Shown one piece after another: positions 16,218 through 24,414 of a stretch of 37,955 nt of DNA. Made by a program: the position numbers and the translations under genes. Source of the DNA: Candidatus Afararchaeum irisae. GTDB lineage: Archaea; Halobacteriota; Halobacteria; Halobacteriales; Afararchaeaceae. Below the pieces are notes generated by a model that was not told the origin of the DNA, ran no database searches, and saw only the letters and a list, made by a program, of their open reading frames with translations. Position 1 is the first letter of the stretch; each line of letters opens with the position of its first letter. The DNA is taken from positions 1 through 37,955 of the forward strand of contig JAXIOF010000043.1 of the NCBI GenBank assembly GCA_034190545.1, written 5' to 3'.

Positions 16218-18554
16218 ATGGACGTGGATGATACAGACGAAGGAGACGGAGGAGACACACGAGAGGAAAACGTTCAGCGCGGTGATCTCTGGGTCGAGAA
16301 GTACCGTCCGCGCACCCTCGACGACATAGTCGGACAGGACGATATAACAGAGAGACTCAAGTCGTACGTCGAGACCGGAAACGTTCCAAACCTTCTGTTC
16401 TCGGGTCAGGCAGGCATAGGAAAGACGACGTCGGCACACGCACTCGTCCACGACCTCTACGGCGACTCGTGGCGCGACAACTTCACCGAGCTAAACGCGA
16501 GCGACGAGAGAGGCATAGACGTCGTGAGGGAGAAGATAAAGAACTTCGCACGCACCTCCCCCGTCGGAGACGCCGACTACAAGATAATATTCCTCGACGA
16601 GGCGGACTCGCTCTGTGTACCTCCCGGTACAGAGGTCGTGACAGGATATCCGTCGTCACCCGAGGTCAAGGCAATAGAAGAAGTTGACGAGGACGGCGAA
16701 CCGATTCCGTCGGTCGATTTCGAGACTAACGAGATACAGTCGGACTCGGGAAGGCTCGTCGACTCGGGCGTAGCCGACTTCTTCGAGATCGAGTTAAAAG
16801 ACGGAAGGACGGTGACGGCGAGTCGCGAACATCCCTTCTTCACCGTTGGAGACGACGGTAGACTCGTGGAGAAGGAGCTAAGGGAACTCGAAGTCGGAGA
16901 CGAGATTGCCGACTTCAGAGACGATGTAGGTGTGTCAGGATGTGAGACGTGTGGCGACTGGACAGCCGGGAGGTTCTGTTCTGTCGGATGTAAGGACGAG
17001 GGTCACAGTCGGGAGATGTCCGGAGAAGGTAACCCGATGTACGGAACCGAGTGGTCCGACGAACGCCGCGAGAAGATAGTCGAGAAGCTCTCGGACGGTA
17101 GACTAGCGGGAGAAAATAACCCCAACTATGGCGGCGACTACCACGGCGTCCATGTGTGGGAGATGGGCGAAGAGACTGTTAGGGTTGCGAAGGAGAACCT
17201 GAGTGAAATGAGGTCGGATACTTCGTGGGAGGAATGGGTAGTCGACGCTGACGCTGAGGAAGTCAAAGAGAGAATAAGCAAGTCGGTTTCGGACTGGTGG
17301 GAGAACTTAGACGAGGAGAGAAAGGAAGAGATTGTTCAAAAGATAAGAGAGAACACTGATTACCCTGTCTGTGACATAACCGGCGACGACAATCCGATGC
17401 GAGACCCCGATGTCGCTGAGAAAGTCTCGGAAGCCCTGATGGGTCACAAGCCTTCGGGAGGATATCCGAACAACGTCCGATACGAGGACGAACTCGGTCA
17501 CGTAGTCCGCTCGGACTGGGAATACGAGGTCGCGGAAGCACTACAGGAGGAGGGCATCGGTTACGAGTACGAGCCCGAGTTCGAGCTTTCGGAGTCGTCT
17601 TACTACCCCGACTTCGTCCTCGACGACATAGTCATCGAGGTCAAGGGAAACGCAGAGATGTGGGGACGTCTCGACAAGATCGAGGAGTTCCTCGAAAAGT
17701 ACGGAGACGAGTACAGCCTCGTAGTAGTTGGAGACGAAAGGGTGCCCCACAGCCGCCATTTCGGACTGGAAGAATTCGAACCCGCGGTTCTTGATGGAGG
17801 CATCCGTGAGGTCGAGACAGCCGAGGTCACGAGCATAGAGTACAGCCACCGTGGAAAAGCATACAACATCACGATGGAGGGCACTCCCAACTTCATGCTC
17901 GGGAACGGAATACTCACTCACAACACGAGCGACGCTCAGCCCGCACTCCGTCGTACGATGGAGATGTACACCAACACGTGCCGTTTCATACTCTCGTGTA
18001 ACTACTCGTCGAATATCATAGACCCAATACAGTCTAGATGTGCTGTCTTCAGGTTCTCGCCCCTCGACGACGACGCCGTCGCGGAGAGGATGTCATACAT
18101 CGCTGACGAGGAGGACGTCGATGTCACCGACGACGGACTGGACGCTCTCGCTTTTGTGTCTCAGGGCGACATGAGACGCGCAGTCAATGCCTTACAGGCG
18201 GCGTCGTCGCTAGGGGAGACAGTCGACGAGGACGCAGTCTTCTCTACGACATCGACCGCGAGACCCGAGGAGGTCGAGACCATACTCACGACAGCAGTTG
18301 AGGGTAACTTCGGAGACGCGAGAGACGAGATGGAGGAACTCATAAAGGGAAGAGGGATCGGAGGCGACGACCTCATAGACCAGATCCACCGCTCGGTTCT
18401 CGACCTCGATATAGACGACGCTCTCAAGGTACGTCTGATGGACAGGATAGGTGAGGTCGACTACCGCGTGTCGAGAGGCGCAGACGAGGAGATACAGCTT
18501 CAGGCTTTCCTCGCGTCGCTCGCACTCGGTGACGAAGAGAGCCGAGGTGTCTGA
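16218..18554 (+). CDS. rfcS: Replication factor C small subunit with intein
   Basis: Clamp-loader small subunit that loads PCNA on primed DNA. The precursor has 778 residues. Exteins are residues 1-132 and 570-778, giving a 341-residue mature protein with an acidic extension of about 22 residues before LWVEKYRP. Visible motifs: Walker [10 protein letters not shown] (63-71), Walker B FLDEAD (125-130), sensor [12 protein letters not shown] and the SRC box (QSRCAVFRF). The intein splits the sequence just after DEADSL, directly behind Walker B, so an unspliced protein should be inactive. The start is the ATG at 16218; the open frame extends upstream into the previous gene without a plausible start. 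The TatD-like gene begins one base after the stop. Confidence 0.96.
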   Translation: MDVDDTDEGDGGDTREENVQRGDLWVEKYRPRTLDDIVGQDDITERLKSYVETGNVPNLLFSGQAGIGKTTSAHALVHDLYGDSWRDNFTELNASDERGIDVVREKIKNFARTSPVGDADYKIIFLDEADSLCVPPGTEVVTGYPSSPEVKAIEEVDEDGEPIPSVDFETNEIQSDSGRLVDSGVADFFEIELKDGRTVTASREHPFFTVGDDGRLVEKELRELEVGDEIADFRDDVGVSGCETCGDWTAGRFCSVGCKDEGHSREMSGEGNPMYGTEWSDERREKIVEKLSDGRLAGENNPNYGGDYHGVHVWEMGEETVRVAKENLSEMRSDTSWEEWVVDADAEEVKERISKSVSDWWENLDEERKEEIVQKIRENTDYPVCDITGDDNPMRDPDVAEKVSEALMGHKPSGGYPNNVRYEDELGHVVRSDWEYEVAEALQEEGIGYEYEPEFELSESSYYPDFVLDDIVIEVKGNAEMWGRLDKIEEFLEKYGDEYSLVVVGDERVPHSRHFGLEEFEPAVLDGGIREVETAEVTSIEYSHRGKAYNITMEGTPNFMLGNGILTHNTSDAQPALRRTMEMYTNTCRFILSCNYSSNIIDPIQSRCAVFRFSPLDDDAVAERMSYIADEEDVDVTDDGLDALAFVSQGDMRRAVNALQAASSLGETVDEDAVFSTTSTARPEEVETILTTAVEGNFGDARDEMEELIKGRGIGGDDLIDQIHRSVLDLDIDDALKVRLMDRIGEVDYRVSRGADEEIQLQAFLASLALGDEESRGV
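16614..17924 (+). mobile_element. RfcS intein with putative PD-(D/E)XK homing nuclease
   Basis: A 437-residue intein (precursor 133-569). It begins with Cys ([10 protein letters not shown]), has block B (TASREHPFF, near 200), and ends in a block F/G sequence finishing ILTHN, followed by extein Thr. No LAGLIDADG motif is visible. The insert instead has a Cys cluster CETC...FCSVGC (about 241-258), NUMOD3-like repeats (GNPMYG near 270, NNPNYGG near 299, DNPMRDPDV near 390) and a nuclease-like domain with [17 protein letters not shown], then [15 protein letters not shown]. Asp465, Glu474 and Lys476 fit a PD-(D/E)XK catalytic set. The splicing residues look intact, so splicing is expected. The nuclease assignment is from motif reading only. 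Confidence 0.9.
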
Positions 18555-18555
18555 G

Positions 18556-19395
18556 ATGTCGGAGCCAGACCTCCCGATTCCGGTTCTCGACAACCACATG
18601 CACTGTGACCCGAAGAAGGGCGAAGGAATAGATGCGGTCAAGAAGTTCGAGAGAAGCGGCGGGACACATCTGTGTATGGTCAACAAGCCGTCGTGGGGAT
18701 ACGGTATACAGGCGTCGTCGGGCGACGACTTCCGCGATGTCTTCGATTACAGCCTCTCGACTGCCGAAGACGCCCGCGAGGTCGTGACCGACGTCTTTCC
18801 CGTCTTAGGTGTCCATCCGGGTCTAATCTCGAACCTCGTCGAGTGGGGTAAGTCGGTCGACGAGGCGGAGGAGATAATGAAGGAGGGTCTCGAAGTCGCC
18901 GCCGAGTACGTCGAGGAAGGAGAGGCGGTCGCTCTCAAGTCAGGGCGACCCCATTACGAAGTCTCCGACGAGATATGGGAGGCGTCGAACAACGTGATGG
19001 AACACGCCTTCAGGCTCGGAGGCGAGATCGACTGTGCTGTACAGCTTCACACAGAAGGAGCGAGCCAGTTAGAGGAGATTACCGACACGGCTGAGTCGGT
19101 CGGAATGAACCCCGATAGGGTCGTCAAACATTTCGCTCCACCTGACCTCGAAGGTCCGGTACCGTCGGTCTTGGCGAAGGAGGATCAGATAAGACAGGCA
19201 GTCGAGGAAAGAGACGACCGTTTTATGATGGAGACCGACTACATCGACGACCCCGACCGTCCGGGTGCAGTCCTTGGTTTACGTACCGTACCTCGGCGTG
19301 TACGTTCTCTGATCGACGACCACGAGAAGGTCATGTACGAGGCGAACGTCGAGACGCCCGAGGAGATCTACGGCGTCGAGATGAGTCTCGACTGA
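18556..19395 (+). CDS. TatD-related metal-dependent hydrolase (COG1099-like)
   Basis: A TIM-barrel amidohydrolase of 279 residues. Metal-ligand candidates are LDNHMHCDP near the N-terminus, VLGVHPG, an internal QLHTEG, KHFAPP and a C-terminal METDYIDDP. This set fits the archaeal TatD-related family; the true substrate (DNA or small molecule) is not established. The ATG at 18556, one base after the rfcS stop, was chosen; a GTG three codons earlier overlaps rfcS and is possible. It is very likely in the rfcS transcript. Confidence 0.85.
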   Translation: MSEPDLPIPVLDNHMHCDPKKGEGIDAVKKFERSGGTHLCMVNKPSWGYGIQASSGDDFRDVFDYSLSTAEDAREVVTDVFPVLGVHPGLISNLVEWGKSVDEAEEIMKEGLEVAAEYVEEGEAVALKSGRPHYEVSDEIWEASNNVMEHAFRLGGEIDCAVQLHTEGASQLEEITDTAESVGMNPDRVVKHFAPPDLEGPVPSVLAKEDQIRQAVEERDDRFMMETDYIDDPDRPGAVLGLRTVPRRVRSLIDDHEKVMYEANVETPEEIYGVEMSLD

Positions 19396-19462
19396 TACAT
19401 TCGTTGTCGGAGTCGTCTTTCGCGTTCTAATCTCCATGTTAAACAAGGATAGTTCGGAAGAT

Positions 19463-19467
19463 TTAAC
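19463..19467 (+). promoter_or_regulatory. TATA-like box of acyl-CoA dehydrogenase
   Basis: An AT-rich core (agatttaac) lies about 26 bases upstream of the ATG, fitting leaderless transcription. Confidence 0.45.
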
Positions 19468-19490
19468 GTGCGACGAACGGATTTCGAAGT

Positions 19491-20633
19491 ATGAACTTCG
19501 AACCCACCGACGACCAGGAAGCCTGGAGAGAAGAGGTCAGAGAGTTCGTCGACGAGGAAATCGTGCCCGAGGGAGACCGCATAGACAAGGAAGACGAGTT
19601 CCCGCACGACGTCGCCGAGAAGATCGCTGACAAGGGATACTTCGGGGTTCCCTACGGCGAGGAGTACGGTGGACCCGGGAAGGACTACCACTCCTACGCT
19701 TACACAATAGAGGAGATCGCGAGAGGAAGCGGGGGTCTCGGAACAGTCGTCGCCGCACACGGACTTCCCATAAACGTCATAGACAGGTTCGGAACAGAGG
19801 AACAGAAGGACGAGTGGATGCCGCCTCTCGTCAAGGGGGAGAAGATAGGAGCGTTCTGTCTCTCGGAGAGGGGGGCGGGAAGCGACGTCTCTAAGATGAC
19901 GACGACCGCCGAGAAGGACGGCGACGAGTACGTCATAGACGGTGAGAAGATGTGGACCTCTAACGGCGCAGTCGCGGGCACTGCGATCATATTCGCCAAG
20001 ACCGACCCCGACGCTGGCGGACGCGGAATATCCGCCTTCGTCGCCGACATAGAGGACAACGACTCGTTCGAGATAATGAAGGTCTTCGACAAGCTCGGAG
20101 ACCACGGAAACCCCGTCTCAGAGGTCAACATAGACGGTCTACGTGTTCCCGAGGAGAACATGATAGGCGAAGAGGGTGCGGGTCTCAAACAGGCTCTCAT
20201 ATCCCTCAACAGCGGACGTGTCTCGATAGCCGCGCGTTCAGTCGGAATCGCACAGGCGGCACTCGACGCCTCGATAGACTACGTCCAGGAGAGGGAGCAG
20301 TTCGGAGGACCTCTTTCGGGCATGCAGGCTATACAGCACAAGATTGCCGACATGGACGTCAAGACAGAGAACGCACGTCTCATCACACACAAGGCGGCGG
20401 ACATAAAGGAGAGAGGAAACGGAAACCTCATACTCGCGTCTTCGAGGGCGAAACTCTACGCCTCGGAGGTCTCACGTGAGGTCACCAACGAGGCTGTCCA
20501 GCTCCACGGAGGATACGGCTACATAGACGAGAAGCCAATAGAACGGTACTACAGGGACGCACGTATAAACGAGATATACGAGGGAACGAGCGAGATACAG
20601 AGGAACACGATAGCCGAACAGGTTCTCCAGTAG
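19491..20633 (+). CDS. Acyl-CoA dehydrogenase
   Basis: FAD-dependent enzyme making the alpha-beta double bond in an acyl-CoA, passing electrons to an electron-transfer flavoprotein. The 380 residues match the usual family length. Signatures include FCLSERGAGSDVS (FAD/substrate loop), KMWTSNG, the QFGGPLSGMQAIQH helix, QLHGGYGYI and the C-terminal IYEGTSEIQR, whose Glu is the catalytic-base position of short- and medium-chain enzymes. Chain-length preference cannot be read. There are no flavoprotein genes nearby, but an enoyl-CoA hydratase lies about 6 kb downstream. Confidence 0.94.
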   Translation: MNFEPTDDQEAWREEVREFVDEEIVPEGDRIDKEDEFPHDVAEKIADKGYFGVPYGEEYGGPGKDYHSYAYTIEEIARGSGGLGTVVAAHGLPINVIDRFGTEEQKDEWMPPLVKGEKIGAFCLSERGAGSDVSKMTTTAEKDGDEYVIDGEKMWTSNGAVAGTAIIFAKTDPDAGGRGISAFVADIEDNDSFEIMKVFDKLGDHGNPVSEVNIDGLRVPEENMIGEEGAGLKQALISLNSGRVSIAARSVGIAQAALDASIDYVQEREQFGGPLSGMQAIQHKIADMDVKTENARLITHKAADIKERGNGNLILASSRAKLYASEVSREVTNEAVQLHGGYGYIDEKPIERYYRDARINEIYEGTSEIQRNTIAEQVLQ

Positions 20634-20667
20634 TAGTGTAGACGGGGCAGAGACAGCGCAACACAGT

Positions 20668-20674
20668 TTTAATC
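20668..20674 (+). promoter_or_regulatory. TATA-like box of zinc-ribbon membrane protein
   Basis: The sequence tttaatc is centred about 24 bases before the ATG at 20695, at leaderless spacing. Confidence 0.45.
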
Positions 20675-20694
20675 TTCGAGACAAAATATCCGGC

Positions 20695-21015
20695 ATGGCA
20701 GACCGCGACGAGGAAAGGAGAGACTGTCCCGCGTGCGGCGGCGTGGGTGAGTTCCTGCGATCTGACAGCTGTCTCGTCTGTGGAGGAGAGGGAACTGTCT
20801 GGAGACGGTCAGGAGGCTCACCGACTCCGAGGGAGAAGAGGATAATAGGAGCCGCGGTCGGTGTCTTCCTCGGTCTCTGGATAGGAACACCCGCGGGATT
20901 CGTGATAGGTAGCCTTCCGTCATACTCGCTCCCGATGATGCTCTTCTGGGTCAAGTTCGTGATAGCGGCTGTCTTCGGAGCCGCGGGATATATCGCGGTT
21001 AGGTCAACCAGTTAG
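20695..21015 (+). CDS. Small membrane protein with DnaJ-like zinc motif
   Basis: A 106-residue protein. The N-terminus carries two CxxCxG-type knuckles (CPACGGVGEF and CLVCGGEGTV), as in the DnaJ cysteine-rich domain. Two hydrophobic helices follow (about 49-72 and 80-102). The likely layout is a cytoplasmic zinc knuckle tethered to the membrane. The role is unknown; it lies upstream of the heme-copper genes but has its own promoter-like sequence. Confidence 0.72.
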   Translation: MADRDEERRDCPACGGVGEFLRSDSCLVCGGEGTVWRRSGGSPTPREKRIIGAAVGVFLGLWIGTPAGFVIGSLPSYSLPMMLFWVKFVIAAVFGAAGYIAVRSTS

Positions 21016-21087
21016 CAGTCTGAAACGAAGGACTTTAGTTTCCTTAATGGGTAATCTTCGGTTGGCAGAGAATGGACTGCAAGACAT

Positions 21088-21099
21088 TACCATATGGTA
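21088..21099. promoter_or_regulatory. Perfect 12-bp palindrome upstream of the oxidase operon
   Basis: The sequence taccatatggta is its own reverse complement. It lies 43 bases before the subunit I ATG, within the 126-base gap, and is a candidate operator. No regulator is adjacent. Confidence 0.4.
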
Positions 21100-21133
21100 G
21101 GGCGAATAGCTACGCTGAGAACCAAATTGGGGG

Positions 21134-21138
21134 GGTGA
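21134..21138 (+). promoter_or_regulatory. Shine-Dalgarno sequence of heme-copper subunit I
   Basis: A run of G followed by ggtga lies three bases before the ATG at 21142. It complements the archaeal 16S 3' end. Most other genes here look leaderless, so this operon probably has a genuine 5' leader. Confidence 0.55.
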
Positions 21139-21141
21139 ACC

Positions 21142-22785
21142 ATGGGACAGCATAAACCCAGCGGCATAAAGAGATGGTTCTACACGACGGATCACTCCGA
21201 CGTCGGGGCAATGTACCTGTGGCACACCGTCTTCTTCTTCGTGGTCGCGGGCGCGGCGGCACTCCTGTTCCGTCTTGAGCTCATGACGCCGTCGGCGGGT
21301 CGGTTCCTCTCGCAGGTCGAGTTCAACTCGCTTGTGACACTCCACGGCGGCACGATGATTTTCATAGTCGCGATGTCGGCTGTCGCGGTCGTCGGGAACT
21401 ACTTCATACCCCCGATGGTCGGAGCCGACGATATGGCTTATCCGCGTGCCAACGCACTAAGTTACTGGTGTATGGCGGGCGGTTCCTTCCTGATATGGGT
21501 GACGGCTGTCACATACGTCCTCGGAGTCACAGACCTCCCGTTCAACGGAGGCTGGACGACGTACGCTCCGCTGTCGCTCAGGATGGGACTCGGAGGGAAG
21601 CTCTGGTTCCTCGGTATCGTACTCACGGGAACTAGCTCGACAGTCGGGTCTGTCAACTTCCTCGTGACGATACTCAACGAGCGCGACCCTGAGATGGGTC
21701 TCTTCGACATGCCCGTCTTCATCTGGGCGATGGCGTTTGAGGCGATACTCGCCGTCGTCGCTCTGGTTCCGCTCGTGGTCGCGATGGCACTGACGTTCCT
21801 CGAAGCCACCTACGGCTTCGTCTTCTTCGACCCCGCGAACGGTGGGGCGCCGATACTCTACCAGCACTTCTTCTGGCTCTTCGGACATCCCGAGGTCTAC
21901 CTCGTCCTACTGCCGTTCCTCGGATCGATAGGTGAGATAATACCGAGGTTCTCGGGAAGACCCCTCTACGGATACAAGTGGTACGTCGCCGCACTCGGCT
22001 TCATCACGACGATGTCGGCGCTCGTCTGGGCGCACCACATGTACACGACAGGGTCGCTCGGCGGAGCCAAGTACGGCTTCATGCTCACGAGCCTCAGTAT
22101 CACAGTCGGATTCGCGGTTCTGATATTCAGCTGGATGGCGACGATGTGGGGGGGGAGCATCAGTCTCAAGACGCCGATGCTCTTCTCCGTAGGCGCGGGA
22201 ATAATGCTGATACTCTCGGGACTCGACGGAATAATGCTCGGAAGTCCCGTGCTCGACGAGTTCTTCCAATCGAGCTACTGGCTCGTCTCGCATTTCCATT
22301 ACACCCTCTTCGGAGGAGTCATAATGGGATTCTTCGGCGCAGTCTACTACTGGTTCCCCGCAATGACGGGCAGGATGTACAACGAGAGACTCGGAAGATG
22401 GCACTTCTACTTCACAGCCGTCTTCGCGCCTCTCACATTCCTCGGTCTCGCGAAGCTGGGTGAGCAAGGAATGATAAGAAGGTACGCCGACTACACCTAC
22501 AACACGGGTCTCCAGTCGACACACGAACTCACGACTGTCGCGGCGTTCCTCCTCGGAGTCGGACAGGTCATTTTCGTCGTCAACGCTCTGATGAGTCTCA
22601 GAAGCGGTGAGAAGACTCAGGAGCCGTGGGAAGAAGAACGCAAGAGAATGCCGTCGCCCGAGTGGGACGGCATGCCCTACACGCCTCCGACTCCCTCGAA
22701 CGTCTCACAGACAAGCCCCGACGGAGGAGCCGATACAGAGACAGGAACTAATGTCGAGACTGACGGAGGTGTAGAGGATGAGTAA
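21142..22785 (+). CDS. Heme-copper oxygen reductase-like subunit I (atypical A-type)
   Basis: A 547-residue integral membrane protein with 12 or more helices. Ligands present: His68 and His386 (low-spin heme), His249 with Glu251 and Tyr253 in GHPEVY, His298-His299 (CuB), and His384 (active-site heme). The D-channel entry Asp97 (DDMAYPRANA) is present. Two usual A-type features are absent. The K-channel motif (normally xPTGIKxFSW) reads VGFAVLIFSW, with Leu327 at the Lys position. The Mg/Mn-site HD (normally YHDTYYVVAHFHY) reads FQSSYWLVSHFHY, with Gln376-Ser377. It may be an aberrant oxidase or an NO-reductase-like member of the superfamily. The acidic tail is rich in Thr. It overlaps subunit II by eight bases. 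Confidence 0.9.
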   Translation: MGQHKPSGIKRWFYTTDHSDVGAMYLWHTVFFFVVAGAAALLFRLELMTPSAGRFLSQVEFNSLVTLHGGTMIFIVAMSAVAVVGNYFIPPMVGADDMAYPRANALSYWCMAGGSFLIWVTAVTYVLGVTDLPFNGGWTTYAPLSLRMGLGGKLWFLGIVLTGTSSTVGSVNFLVTILNERDPEMGLFDMPVFIWAMAFEAILAVVALVPLVVAMALTFLEATYGFVFFDPANGGAPILYQHFFWLFGHPEVYLVLLPFLGSIGEIIPRFSGRPLYGYKWYVAALGFITTMSALVWAHHMYTTGSLGGAKYGFMLTSLSITVGFAVLIFSWMATMWGGSISLKTPMLFSVGAGIMLILSGLDGIMLGSPVLDEFFQSSYWLVSHFHYTLFGGVIMGFFGAVYYWFPAMTGRMYNERLGRWHFYFTAVFAPLTFLGLAKLGEQGMIRRYADYTYNTGLQSTHELTTVAAFLLGVGQVIFVVNALMSLRSGEKTQEPWEEERKRMPSPEWDGMPYTPPTPSNVSQTSPDGGADTETGTNVETDGGVEDE

Positions 22786-23554
22786 GACGTCAAAGACTAC
22801 GGCAATCGGAGTCGGAATAGCGCTCTTCTTCATGTTCCTAGCTCTGTTTATCGACTTCCAGAGCCTGATACGTGGACACGGAATAATGATAGAGTCGGGC
22901 GGCTATCCCGTCCAGGTTACTCAGAACATCAAGTTCGTGGGCTTCGTAATCGCGCTCGCGCTCGGAGGAGCGACACTCCTTTATATCATCTACATGATGG
23001 TGAGGTACTCCGAGTCGATAAACCCGTCGGCTAAGCCGCTTCCCGAGGGATGGATGAGGATACCCTTCGGTGTCTGGACCGGTGCGGTCGCCCTCCTCAT
23101 AGTCATGACAGTGATGATGTCGGTGGGAGGACTCGCGGAGCTCGATAAGCCTCCCGAGGATAAGCCCGAGATGACGGTCGACGTCACGGGTATGCAGTTC
23201 GCGTGGATGGTCGACAATCCCCACGTAGACAGCGGTACGATAATGACGGCAGGTAACGGTAAGATGAGGATTCCAGCAAACACTGTCGTCCATTTCAACA
23301 TCAAGTCTAGGGACGTGATACACAGCTTCGCTATACAAGCGCTCGGATTCAAGGTAGACGCAGTTCCGGGACAGACTAACACGGGCTGGATAATGGTCGA
23401 GGAGCCCGGAACCTACACCGTAAACTGTGCTGAGCTGTGTGGATCGGGACACTCTAAGATGACAGGAAACATACAGGTCATGCCCCAAGACGAGTACGAA
23501 CAGTGGGTAAAGAAGAACGGCGGTAACGTCTCTCTCGGAGGTGGGAACTCATGA
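22778..23554 (+). CDS. Heme-copper oxidase subunit II with CuA site
   Basis: This 258-residue subunit accepts electrons from a soluble or membrane donor such as halocyanin or a cytochrome. Three hydrophobic segments (about 9-28, 50-74, 97-117) precede a cupredoxin domain. All CuA ligand positions are present: His182 (VIHSFAI), Cys217, Glu219, Cys221, His225 and Met228 in CAELCGSGHSKM. Glu219 normally also contacts the Mg site shared with subunit I, whose own ligands are missing here. Overlaps at both ends (8 bases with subunit I, 4 with subunit III) indicate one coupled operon. Confidence 0.93.
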   Translation: MSKTSKTTAIGVGIALFFMFLALFIDFQSLIRGHGIMIESGGYPVQVTQNIKFVGFVIALALGGATLLYIIYMMVRYSESINPSAKPLPEGWMRIPFGVWTGAVALLIVMTVMMSVGGLAELDKPPEDKPEMTVDVTGMQFAWMVDNPHVDSGTIMTAGNGKMRIPANTVVHFNIKSRDVIHSFAIQALGFKVDAVPGQTNTGWIMVEEPGTYTVNCAELCGSGHSKMTGNIQVMPQDEYEQWVKKNGGNVSLGGGNS

Positions 23555-24351
23555 GCAGTGAAGAAGTCAGGTACGGAGAAGGCGCGGAAGGCTTCCCACA
23601 CGCAAGCGCAGCGCCATTCACTATAGTCCTCGGACTCGTGGTTCTCTTCGTGGGTCTCGCGGTCAAGGGCGCGCTTCCGATAGGCGTCGGAGCGGTGATA
23701 TTCCTATTCGGAACATACAGCTGGACGAGAGACTACGCGAGGGAGTTCGAGAGAGGCATAATACCCGAACAGAAGAAGGAGTTACTCGACTTCAACAGCG
23801 GAATACTCGCGCTCGCCTTCATCGTAGTCTCGGAAATTATCGCCTTCGGAGTCCTCTTCGGAGCCTTCTTCGTCCTGAAGGCGAAGAACGGACCCTGGCC
23901 TCCTGAGGGACTTCCTGGATTAGATGTCCCATATGCTCTCGGACTAACAGTAGTCCTACTCACGAGCGGTCTGACGATGCACTGGGCTGAGGAGCAGATA
24001 AAGGAGGGCAACCGAGGTAAGTTCCACATCGGACTCGTAGCCACAGTCCTCCTGGGTCTCGTCTTCCTGGCGGGACAGGGATTCGAGTACATGCACATGG
24101 TCGCAGAGGGCATGGTTCCGAGTGCCGGAACCTACGCGTCGACCTTCTACGCACTCACCGGAACTCACGGTGCCCACGTCGTGCTCGGTCTCATAATGAT
24201 AGGAATAGTCGGTGTCAGGTCGATGTTTAAGGGGCACTTTGGCTCCAAGAGACATCTCGCTGTGAGAACCACGTCGCTGTACTGGCATTTCGTGGACGCC
24301 GTCTGGGTCTTCATAGTCGCGTTTGTCTACCTCAGTGTGGGCGGAGCATAG
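23551..24351 (+). CDS. Heme-copper oxidase subunit III
   Basis: A 266-residue membrane protein of the CoxC/CtaE family with about seven helices. Family signatures are SEIIAFGVLFGAFFVL, FYALTGTHGAHVVLGL and the C-terminal YWHFVDAVWVFIVAFVYL. Two extra N-terminal helices (about 24-57) precede the conserved core. It is coupled to subunit II by an ATGA overlap. No subunit IV, heme A synthase or Cox11/Sco-type assembly gene is in this operon. Confidence 0.93.
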   Translation: MSSEEVRYGEGAEGFPHASAAPFTIVLGLVVLFVGLAVKGALPIGVGAVIFLFGTYSWTRDYAREFERGIIPEQKKELLDFNSGILALAFIVVSEIIAFGVLFGAFFVLKAKNGPWPPEGLPGLDVPYALGLTVVLLTSGLTMHWAEEQIKEGNRGKFHIGLVATVLLGLVFLAGQGFEYMHMVAEGMVPSAGTYASTFYALTGTHGAHVVLGLIMIGIVGVRSMFKGHFGSKRHLAVRTTSLYWHFVDAVWVFIVAFVYLSVGGA

Positions 24352-24414
24352 GACATCACGGATCCTATTTCTTAGCGCGAACCGCGTAGAATAGAAAGTA
24401 ATCACAAGACATAG

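Noticed and set aside
16614-17924. A free-standing homing endonuclease gene inserted in rfcS
   Set aside because: The frame runs through without stop or start signals, and intein splicing blocks are present at both edges.
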